From positions 18,634,248 through 18,698,247 of the forward strand of contig NC_134519.1 of NCBI RefSeq assembly GCF_027942865.1: a DNA stretch of 64,000 nucleotides, in the 5' to 3' direction. Positions 13,192 through 25,300 of the stretch are shown one piece after another. Source of the stretch: Odontesthes bonariensis. Taxonomy: Eukaryota; Chordata; Actinopteri; Atheriniformes; Atherinopsidae. Below the pieces are notes generated by a model. It did not search any database and had not been told where the DNA came from. It worked only from the letters and a program-made list of their open reading frames with translations. Made by a program: the position numbers and the translations under genes. Each line of letters begins with the position of its first letter. The stretch's first letter is position 1.

Positions 13192-16100
13192 CACACACAC
13201 ACACATACACACACACTTAGGAGCGCCTGCTAATGAGTCTGTTGCCCAGGAACGTAGCTATGGAGATGAAAGAGGATTTCCTGAAGCCACCTGAAAGGAT
13301 CTTTCACAAAATCTACATCCAGCGTCATGACAATGTCAGGTAGGACCTTATCAAATACAAGGTACATCACAGCTGCACATTAATTCTCATGACATTATAA
13401 CTCTTCTTTGCAGTGAGTTGACTCAAGTCTTCCCATTTTTAACAGTGGGATCTGGAGAAACTAGGTTGTCTTCATGGGAGAATTTTCAACTGAAATAGTA
13501 AAATAAACACTGTCTCAGTTCATTACAATACACTCTAAAAAGATCTGAATTAAATGACTATACACATTCTTTGGAAGGAACACTGGGGGCTATACAATGT
13601 GGTGTAATCTGACCCAGCATTGTCTTAAGACATTAGCAGCACTCCAGGCTGCTAAAAATAAATATATATTTCTTCACACTATATATCAAGGGTTATTCTC
13701 TTCTTTATTGCATCTACTATGTTGTTTTGGTTACAGTTCTAGGTCAAAATACATCTCATATGAAAGTACAAAGGTAGTAATTGGACAGATGGTCTTACAT
13801 ATCATTAAGCTAAAGAAATAAGCAGTACTTTCAGAACTGCTTATTTCTTAGCTGTCACCATGTAGATTGTTTGCCTCCTAATTTTCTTCAAGTTGAAATC
13901 CTCAAGGCAAGTACATAGATTTTAAAATTTCACTCTGTGACTATGCTTTGTCATAATCTAGTGTTTCAAAACTACATCTGGCTCCTGCTCTTTTCCTCCT
14001 GACTCTGCATGTAATGTAGTTGTGTTTGACCTATAACCCTTCGTCAGAAAAGAGTTACCAGTGTGTTCGGGGAAAAACACACTGATGTGTGGAATTTGTT
14101 GCTTTCCTTAGCTAGGAAATTGTTTTTTGAATTGGCTTTCTATGTATGAATTAGACTAATTTTGAATTTAATTAATTGGATTTGTTTGGATTATGATTAC
14201 AATGAATTGGACTCTCATTGGCTTGAATTGGACTGTGTCATTGAAGTGCCTTTTGATGACCTTTGTTGTGATTTGGCGCTATATAAATGAACTGAATTGA
14301 AAAAAAAAGCATTACAAAAAATCCTCCATTCTCCACAAGAGGCAGATTTTCTTTATTTCTTTCCTCCTCTTGCTGCTTCCCCGACTGCATTGTCAAATTT
14401 GCCCTTTCAGCTCCGACATTTCCTTGTTTTCTTGTCTTATCTTCTGCTGTTCATCCTTTCCTCAGTGTTCTCTGAGCAGCAGGGAGGCTTGAGGAGGAGA
14501 GTTTGCTTAGCCCCAGAATTAAGTTGCTACAGGGGATTAAATGCAATGGAGACTAAAGTCCTGTTGCATAACGCTCTATGTGTGTGCGTGTGATTGCACA
14601 CGCTGGTTAAATATGGACAGATCTCAGTGGAACTCTACTGATTGCTTTCTGTGCCTCAAACTCCTTTGGACAGCAACACCCTATGAGGGCAATCTAGTCT
14701 GGAAATAATTAGACAAACATGATTTATGCCTTTTTGACAGACTTTAATTAGAAACTTAGAAACTGATTAACTGTGTGCAATACAATTTTCTAATGTTTCT
14801 TTATTATGATGTGAATATGTGGGCAGTGTTTTATTAAATTCCAACAAGAGGGATATTGTAGTTATCTGTTAGTAAATAAAAAATTAACATAACTCTTAAA
14901 TTTGATTTAACAAGATATATGGGACACTACCGCACCATACTGAGATACGTTTTAAGGCGTTTAAGCATAGTGCAGCATTACTATTTTTCATTTATCCAGT
15001 TTATTAAAAATCACATGCTGTGAACAACCCCACTTTATGAATGCTTGTTGTTTTCTATCACTTTGTACCATGTTTATTTGTAGAATTTCTGCTAAACTGC
15101 ACACGTGTGATAGGTATTGACAAAATGGTGTGGTTAAGACAAGTTCCCACACGTACATCTACTGATAGAAATACAGTTTAAAGTTGCTAAGCTAAAAAAA
15201 AGAACTTAAGTTGACTTTGTGTGAAATACTTGATGAGGAGCATATGAGAAACAACTTAAAGTTGAATGAGTTTTTTGAGAGAAAATCAAAACAATTAAAG
15301 CTGCAGTCTGCAGGATTTGTTGTTGTCATACGTAAAGTCCTAATTTTTGGCATTTTAAGGGTTTACATGATCTATCAGAACGCTTGAAGTTGAAAACGGT
15401 GACCTCCGTAGTTGCAAAATGCAAGAAATGCTTATTTTTTAACCGAAAAATAAAAAGTTATTCAACTTCCTGTCCCGCCCCATCAAAACACATGAGAACT
15501 CGTGCACGTCTACGTGCACGCCAGATTCGCGTGCACGACTCCTCATTCATCAACTCACCTGTCATTTGCGATCATGGAAGACACAGTAAGTAGACTAGCC
15601 CGTAATGAAGTTCAATAGTCTAGATAAATAAGCGTGGGGACGAGCCTACCTTGTATCGCGCGTGCATAATCGGTGATTGACAGGCAGCAGAGCCCAGCTC
15701 GTAACCTGATTGGTTACCTTTTACCGGTCCGGTCTGCAATTTTGTAAACAAACCTGCTGGCTTTGGAGGGACCTAGCGGGACATATAGGGGACCTAGAGA
15801 ACTCTTTTTTTTTTGTATTGGGGTATTTAATGTACTACTTTCAGAATCCCCGGACAGTTCCAGGCATTATGCTTGAAAAATAGTTGCAGACTGCAGCTTT
15901 AAAGTTTCCAAAGAAGACCTGCTTGGTTTGCTGACAGGAGATTAAGCAATCTTTGTAGATGCTTACTCTAACTAAAGAGATTGCACATTATCCACCTAAA
16001 GTTCATCTATAAGCATATTGCACACTTATTGAATTGGCGTCAGCACATCCGCTGCCCACACTGTATCTCCAGAAGGGCCCATCTAAAGTTAACCCATGAG

Positions 16101-16277
16101 CTGGCACATGGCTTGTATTTTCTGCTGCATGATTAAATTGACATCACATCTGCCAGTGAAGCGACAGCGATGCCTCCCAGAGAGGGAAAGAAGAGATTAG
16201 CATAATTGGGGAAATAACTCTCTTCAAATAAGTGCCACTGGAGAGGAAACGATGAATGAATGTTAGTGTGTTTGTGT

Positions 16278-16340
<63 letters not shown>

Positions 16341-19300
16341 CGTGTGCATATGTGTGTATGTGAGTGAGTTTTCTTGAACAATTTTAAATATTAGATATTA
16401 CAAAGTCGTAGTCTCCACAGCATTAATTCTGTTTTTATTATGTAGCTTATCTAAGAGATATTCAGCTCTACCATAGATAAAAGTTCCTGACTGAAAGCAC
16501 CTGGATGCTTGAGATGGAATGTGGTTTTGACCCTATAATGCTGTCGGTTTTCTATAGTTAATGGCTTGGGCTCGAATAACTTGCTCATGTATGGTGTACA
16601 TGGATGTTCGAATAGATTGGCTCATAAATAAAGTTCTAAAATTCATAATTGGTCACACGTTTTGAAAAATTACCTGTATGCTCCACACACACTACTCTCA
16701 TATTCATATTTCATATTAATACATATATTGATATGTTTTTCATTTAGATACAAAAAAACACCATATGTTTTCTCCTCTTTCATGTGTAATTCACGTGTTA
16801 ATGAATGTTAGGTTCAGTCATAAACCTTTTAATGTGCCGAGTATCCTGTTGTAATATGTTTTTGTGGCTTATGTGTAATCGAGTATCTCTGGAGACATAT
16901 TATTTGCTGACTGCAGAATGTATTTTTTATGACTAATGCTGTATGGTATTTATAGGGAATATGTTATCATGGTGACATGACAGCAAATCTCTATATCAGT
17001 GCAGATCATGACCGAAGAAATTTCTCTCTTCTAAGCACTTTGGTTTAAAGAGTTTTCTCTTATGTTTGTAGACTTTTAAAAATGCTTACAGGTCGTTTGT
17101 TCATACAGGAGGCTCATTATCATTACGCTCGCAGAATATGCAACCTGTACTGGTTGTGAGAGCATCTAAATGTAAACTGTAAAATTAGCTTCCATGAGGG
17201 TGACAGCCGTAGTGTATGTTAGCCTCTTCTATGATCATTTTCTAACCCAAACCACATATTGATATTGTCTAAACCCAATCGGAAAGTTATAAGGGTTTCA
17301 GAAAAGTGTTGTCATGTTATTGACTGAACTTAACTCGGGGGTGAAAAAAGCAATTCTCATATGTTGGTTTCGATGTTCAGTAGCCCTGTCATCCCCCCGA
17401 TGAAATAGATGTTGATAAGGGTATAAACAAACAGCATATCCAGCTATTAAAAATCAAATTACTTTTTGTTTTTTTTACAGGAAAGCATACTGTATGTTTC
17501 ATTTCCTGGACTTTGAACACAAGACTCATGGATCTGAGCATGCTTGCATCATGCATGCATCATGCATCTGTGCATGCATCTGTGCATGCATCTTGTGCAT
17601 GCATCTGTGCATGCATCTTGTGCATGCATCTGTGCATGCATCTGTGCATGCATCTGTGCATGCATCTGTGCATGCATCTGTGCATGCATCTGTGCATGCA
17701 TCTGTGCATGCATCTGTACACATTCATGTGGAGCCATTGGGTTGTATGCATTTGACATGTAGGAAACACAATTAAACACAAGCGAGGGTCACATGAGGTC
17801 TTGAGATTTAAGACCTTGCATTCAGGGAGATGCTGTCTGCAGCAGATCATGGTCAAATATACTTCATGCTCAGTTAAATATAGGACTCTATGTAGACGTG
17901 TCTCCTAGTTTTGAGAAAAAATAAAAACTAACTGTAGAAAATGTCCATCGCAGAATTCATGAAAGTCAACTGCCTTGCCTGTTTAATGTCATCACGTCAC
18001 AGACACATCGCACACAAACCCTGAGCAGACTGTGCTTGCCTGGGCTCTGAAATAAGTAGGACTGTTATATAGAGGTCACGATTATCCTCTCCCTTGTCTT
18101 CACTCAGCTTCTCTGTTCCACAGTGACATTTGGATTTGAATCAAATCAAAAAGTTGATGAGTAAGAGGTTGTTTGTTTTAAACTTAAAGCAATTTGCATA
18201 AACATAGACATCTTAAACAGTTTTGGCTTGAAGTCATGTTCCAGCGAGGGCAGGCATGTAACACATCTTGTTGTGTTAGTCTGAGGATAAAATAACTGGA
18301 CATGTGTTGTGTAGGATGATTTCTTAAAATTAGATGGGATCTTTTCCCTGGTTCTTTCTGGATTAATCACTGGATAATAACCCATGTATTATGCTATATA
18401 GGGTCAAGTGACACTTTTTGCGATTTTCATACGTCATGTTAAGTGTCATGCAGCTTTTTATTAAAGAAAAGGTCTTCAGATTTACAAAGTTCCCATCAAA
18501 AGGAGCCCATGAACTGCCTGAACTGCTTTTGTTTGTTGTCCAGACTGTTTTCTTTTACTTAACAACATTATAATGTCATATGCTAGCCTGGAAAACCAGC
18601 GCCAACTGCTGGACGGCAAAATGTTTTGCCTGCGGTTGGGTCTGGCCTCGAACCACTTTTCATTTTGAAAATACTGCCCTGAATCTGGCAGATGGCAACT
18701 AAACCAATCACAACGCAGAGATGTGTTTTGAATCAACGCGGGCGGGGCAGATGGTTCTGGTGCGGGGTTTTGAGGGAGTGACGACAGAGCAGTGCGACGT
18801 TGGGCAGTGGAAGCGAACATAGACAGCGAAAGCACAACAAGAAAGATGGCGGCGGCAATGGAACAGCGCTCGTTTGATTCAGCCTTGGCATCAGTTTTGG
18901 AAGAGTCCCCTCCCACCAAAGCTTTCTGTCGCGCTTACTACGTCACAGTCAGTTGCGCTGATTGGTCAGAGCGTTGGCCTATAGGCACAGACACGGTTTG
19001 AAAGACAACGGGTTGTGCTCATCAACAATGTTCCGTTGTATCCATTGATCGGAGCCAGACTAAATTAGACATCCAATCCATTTAGGCTGGTTTATCAGGC
19101 TAGTCATATGCAGTATCTGTATAATGCCTGGCTTATGACTTGTATGGCACACCAAAAACAAAGAATTAGCACCCATTGCACTTTGTAATTTTTGACCAAT
19201 CAACTGACCAATTTGAGCAACCCAGGCCTTTATAAAAAGTGGGTCTTAAAGAGACAGGAGTTAAAACAGAGCATGTAATCTGAAATATGATATCATATCA

Positions 19301-22300
19301 TAGAAGTATGATTTAAAAAAATGTGCTTCCTAAATATGAACACGTGCTAATATATCCTAGGAGACCCTAAAAGAAAATGATTTACCTGAAATTGAAACTT
19401 ATTTGGAATCACAGATCAGAGTTTTAGTGAAAATAGCTTGAAGTTTTTACAGAAGCATGGCATTTGCAATTCCAAATATTTGTCAGCCACAGATGGTTGC
19501 CAGTTAAGATCTTTAACACAATCGGAATCAACTGCCCCTCATTATGGTGACATCTGTGGGACAACGAAGTGACATTTAACAGCTCCCTCTTAGAGATCCA
19601 GCACTCTGTCACACTGTGAAATCTCAAACCCACTTGAAGGCCCCAGTCTGCCATCCCATTCACACCAACCACTGCCACACAGCTCTCAGGTTCAACACAA
19701 CACAACACAGAACCTATCTACCGGGGCATTTTGTCAAAACTGTAATGATAATCAGAACTAAACTTATATTTCCTCAAAAGTGATAGAATTATCATCAGCT
19801 TGTTGAGCTGGAGTATATCTGATACATAATAAAATTATAATGTTAAAACAGAAAAAAGTGTGAAGACAATATCAAACCCTCAGGCCTCTGAATGGGGGTG
19901 TTTTCATGCCAGTACTGGATTTGAAAGCGAGCCTCAACTGTTGGTGTTTTGGTTGTCTGTTGGTCCTTCAAGAGAAGACAAACATATATAATTATGTTCC
20001 ACATTTGATGAAAAGAACCAGCAGGCGTGGCTAATTAGCTGCCTCGTTTAGCATAGCTTCTGTCATCTCTCACATGTTCGACACAATGTAAAGGAAGGTA
20101 CAGTAAGTCTCTCTCATTGCGCAGAATACTGAGAAATCAAACTTATACAAAACACGTTTTTCTTCACGAAAAAAGAAAAGGAAAGAAAGATTGAAAGAAA
20201 CACCTGATAAGTCATCCTCTGAAGGAGGTGGAAAAAGGGTGGTGATTGTATGATATATCTATCGCATATCATAGATAAACATAAACCATCTTAAGAGAGG
20301 AGGCAAAAAATACATTTCCTTTGAGAAATGCTTTAAAAGTTGTTCTTTCCTCATCCTTCATTGAGCTAATTCCCCCACATTATGTTAAAGCCTAAGAGCT
20401 ATCAGCTATGCTTGCCACTTCAGGATTTCCAATTATATAAAGAGCAGTCGTTTCCTGCTTTCATCACCTAAAACATGCCGCTAGCTCATTCATTATAGGC
20501 CACTGACTGGTTTGAACCGTTGTTGTTCATGAGTGCATAACTTCAATATTGACATGGATTCTCATGTGATCTTGTGTGTCTTTTCAGAATTCATTAACCA
20601 TGCAAGGTAACTGAAAAACTCATATTTAGTAACCTCTGCCCTCCATACGCTACTCATGATTCATGTCACACTCAGATTAATGTGTGGAGTCCAGGCAGAA
20701 TCGCGCAGTGCTTGAAAGGCCTCATATTATGGAAGGGAAGAGCTAAGGCACTGCTTGTTGTTGTCATTGCCCTAGCTGGTAAACAGCCATTTGAAACGTG
20801 GTGATAGTAGGAGCTGTTTTTAATGGCCACCAATATAGATATCAGACATTTAAACTATATATAGCATCATCAGCTGATTAGGTTAGCATTTATTGCTTTT
20901 GACAGTTACAATTTTGATTAAATCACAGGTGCTTTCAATCCTATTTCAAGTCTGTCAAAAGAGAATCCAAGTTCACCTGGAGACAGTGACAGCATCTTCA
21001 TGGGTTGCATTATTTCCTATAATGGCTCCTCTTCAGTTCCTAACAGGACATGTCTCAGATCCCCATGAGAATGCTACCGCTGCTATTTTGAGTTGCTCTG
21101 CTTGGCTGACCTGCCAGTCAAAGCATGGAACAGATTCCCTCTCTCTCTATCTCCTCATTTTATCCTTCCTTTTTTTGCAGGTCATTCTTTTGAAAGTTTG
21201 ATTAGTTCAAAAATTGTCCTAAGAGAGTGTTCAAATTGACTTTGCCTTAGGCTTGCTAAATGCCATTTTAGATAAAAAAAGGTACCTGATCTGATCAAAA
21301 ACCCAAAAGATTACTCACACTCACACAAATGTCTATTTTCTTTCTCTTTTCAGCATCCTTTTTGCAGATATAGTTGGTTTCACCAGCCTGGCCTCTCAGT
21401 GTACAGCCCAGGAACTGGTTAAGCTTCTAAATGAGCTGTTTGGAAAGTTTGATGAGCTCGCCACGGTGAGTCTGTTTGCCTTACTTGAAGCCATACCCCT
21501 CAATTACAGCCATTTTTGGCATTCAAAGCACTTCGTTTTCCCTCTATGCATTGTGTGCTTTGTCCAAACTCAATAGGAATGTGTTTGTGTGTAAATGAGT
21601 GCATGTGCGCGTGTCCGCATTGCTATGGCTACAGGCTACTGGCACATGCCTGTAGCTTAGCATGATGTCACAGTGAATATTGGAAGCCCATATGATGCTT
21701 AATATGATTATCAAGTGCTTCATTTGAGGAAGAGTTGACAGACCTCTTTAATCTCAGCCAGATTTACCCATGGCTAAACCTCGCCTCCTCTCTTGTTGTG
21801 TGAATGAACCAAATGAAGGGATTGCAGAGTTGTACTCATCCCCAATTGCTCTTGGTATGGAAGTGGAAAAGATTTCAGCTCTACCCATCTGTCAATATTT
21901 CACTCTGCATGATTTCAGGGCTGAAAATCTGCTTTGTTTTGTTGTGAATATTGCTGCTTTAGTAAATCTACTTGCTTTCTCGTGTGGCACTTTCAATGCT
22001 GATGTTATGTCTTTAATCAAAATATCATAGGCACCTCACAAAAGATGTCACATGTCTCTATCCTCTATGATATGAATTTGGCTGCAGTTACAGTATCTTT
22101 GTTTGTGCTACAGTCCAATCTACATATAATCTGGCCTCCATGATTTACTGAAGGAACATGTCCATGTCAAATCCATTAATCCACAGGATTACAACTAACC
22201 TTTTTTTGTTTTTACAGAAGGGTTCACTTGGCTCTGTTAAGAGTTTCTATTTTTAACTCATTCGTTTACAGGCACAAATTTAGATCTAACTAAAGAAAAT

Positions 22301-25300
22301 GCCACTCATTAGCTTGTTATCATCAAATAATTTTAAATTAAATAAATAAATTTAGATGATTTTTTTTAGACCTGTTGTTTTTCCTGAATCTTGACATTTA
22401 ACTTTTTTGTTTTCTGCGATTAGTCTTTATCTTTTGGAAACAAGTTGGTGCACATAATTTGATCTTATTTACTTTGGTCATAGACCCAAAATCTAATTAA
22501 ACTTCCAATGATACATTGTCACTATCTTTCTCCAAAGTAATTTGGCTTGAAAAAACTGTGTTGTGATATGTTTTGATTAGAGCTGTGTCATTCTATTATG
22601 TACAGCTAAATAGACTGGTTTGTTCTGCTATTGGCTGCTAGCTTAGAGCCTAATTTTACTTTGAAAAAGGCTGTCTGGCCATGAAACTTGTCATCAAGCG
22701 TTCTAGCCTAGCCCTGACCCAAAGCCCCACTCATTTTGATCCACTTTGGCAGGAAGTGGCAATGCCAGTGAGTCATAGCTGTGGTCACTGTGGGCACACA
22801 GGCTTCCTTTCGTCTCATACGAAGAGCGGGCGATGCCACATGGCCACTGGGCATCATCTCATCATACCATTCCAGCACCATCCCCACACCACCTGTCCAC
22901 TCTTTGGACTTGTCAAGCTGCATGGGAAGTGGGCCAGGAACACAGTGTTCTCCTAAAGTGCTGTTGATGTAGCAGACCAAGCCTCCTCGCGTCTCCTTCC
23001 TCTAAAATCTTAACAAGAATGAATCTGAGCCAGTCTTTATCTTCAAGCATCCTCTAACTTAATCCAACTAAAATCCAATTCTTTTTTTAACCAGTTTGTC
23101 AGCAAATTCATTCTATTTTTTTTTTTTTTAATTTACACATGGTCTCTGAATGTGATCTTAGCCACAAGTGTGTTTTACAGCCTTTAAACAAACTGCTACT
23201 TTTCGACCATATCCTCATATTAAAAAGCTTATGTTCTTAGATAAAATGTGCCATTTCTGTTCAGGCATCCTGGTTAAAGGAGCCAGCACTGTACACTCAA
23301 GTGTACGAGTGAGAATTTAAAACCATCCTTATCTTCCTCCTGTATTCTCAGTTGCATGCCTGTAAGAAAATATGTTAACTAAATGCTAACATTATGTTCT
23401 TACAGAGATATATGCATATTAGAAAAGTCAGCCAATTGCTCATCTATCAGACACAAAGCCGTACTTGTATTAAGAGAGTAAGAGCTTTGTCTTTCACTCA
23501 TGGCCAAATCTAAGTTTGTTATTGACTCCTCTTTTAGCTTTAGTTTAGTCTCTACCAGCTCCTCACCCCATTCAACATGCAGGTATCTCCTTTTCAAACA
23601 AGAAGCAACATTTGTGTTTTCAAACTTGATGCGATGTGAGAATGTTTTATTTGACATAATTGATTCCCTGACCTACATTTTAATTCTTGGTCAGAGACAA
23701 AAGAAGGAGCTAAATAATGCAAAAAAATGATGTCGAGTTTTTCAGAAAAGCTTCAGATTTTAATGGACTGTTTTAAAGCAATGCTCTGGTATCAGAGTGC
23801 TTTTTTTTTTTAAAAGGTGTCATAGTTCTTTATTAGTCAAGGAGTACATTTCTTAATTCAGGAGCTAAATGCCTCACTATGTTCACAACTTAGTTGCTAC
23901 ATCTGTCTTTACTGTAGCACACAAGGGCTTTGTGTTTTTTACTATCTGCTCCCGCTGGACACAAAGGTGATGAGGTAGATTAGAACACAGACTGGATGAA
24001 AAGAGAAACACAAGTTGCTGGCCATAAAACCAAGACAAACTATGATATAAAAACCTGAGCTGTACTATAACACTAAACACTCTATGGAGTGGGGTGAATA
24101 GCAGAGCTTGGCGACTGTTCTCTGTGAGTTTGACCCAACAAGTTATTGTACTTGTCCAATAATGTAACTGTGAGTGCAATGCTTTGGTGTTCCTACACCT
24201 GTGCACACATACTTATGAGCAAGACATTTTAAACGGTCTCTGTGTCTATTCCTCTTGTTATTCTTTTTATAGGCCAGAGCAGGAATGTGGGTTTTTTTTG
24301 TGTTGTTTAGTGGCACCATAGATTAAATAGATAGATGATTAGCTTGCATGCATATCTGTGTCTTTGTGAAATGGAACATCAACTCATTAACTCGCAGATA
24401 CATGTCTATCCATCCATCTATTTTCTATACCCGCTTAATCCAATTTAGGGTTGCGTGGGGCTGGAGCCTATCCCAGCTGTCACTGGGCGAGAGGCAGGGT
24501 ACACCCTGGACGGGTTGCCAGTTCATCACAGGGCCACACAGAGACAAACGTGACACAAAACCATGCACGCTCACACTTACACAATTTAGAGCCAACAGTT
24601 ACATGTATCAAAGTTAATCAATTCTAGCCATCAATATTGTTGTAACTGTTGCTGTGCCATTGGTTTCGACTGTCTGTCTGATATTGAGTAAAGCTGGGGA
24701 GTATTGTGGTTCTGATGACAAACTCAGTCATTGTTGTGGTGTGTGTTGCCTTTGGCTCACATCTTATTTGTTAACACACAGTGGTCCGAGAAGGAGTCCT
24801 CTCCGGAGATCTCAGAGAAAGAGCTAAGTAAGTCCTCAACCCAGAGGGTTTAGGAGAAGTGGGAGCTCTGACCCTCACCAAAGAGGGCAGTATTGTCTTT
24901 CTTCAAAAAATTGAAAATAAATGTTATAGTTAAAATGTTAACTCCAGTTCAATGGGATGTCCTTGCATGAAAGCACAGCAGAAAAATGGGAAGTTATTTG
25001 AAGGTATGGTGTATATTACCATTGAACAAATTAGAATTTGCAGCTAGCACATGGCTACACATACTATTGCAGCATTATGGGCAGACCAAACACATTTACA
25101 GCCTATAACATGTTTAATTTGTTTTCACAGAAATATCTTTGCACAAACCAACATGCAGTGCAAATACTCAAAGTCAATCAGGAACAAAGCATACTTGTCA
25201 TGTTCCATGTTGTATTTTTGTGTTTTTCTGGTTTGTCTGTTTAGTCTTGGTTTAGTTTTACCATTTCCTCACCTTTCCTCAGTTCCCTCCTGCCGGTCAT

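Noticed and set aside
13134..13216. CRISPR-like regular repeat
   Set aside because: Simple dinucleotide tract without spacers; eukaryotic context.
17494..17856. Six long overlapping frames on both strands
   Set aside because: All are products of the 12-bp minisatellite; the peptide repeats are artefacts.
22681..22980. GC-richer block with opposing 90-residue frames as an exon
   Set aside because: Frames exist on both strands without motifs; inside adcy1 intron 4 with no matching junctions.
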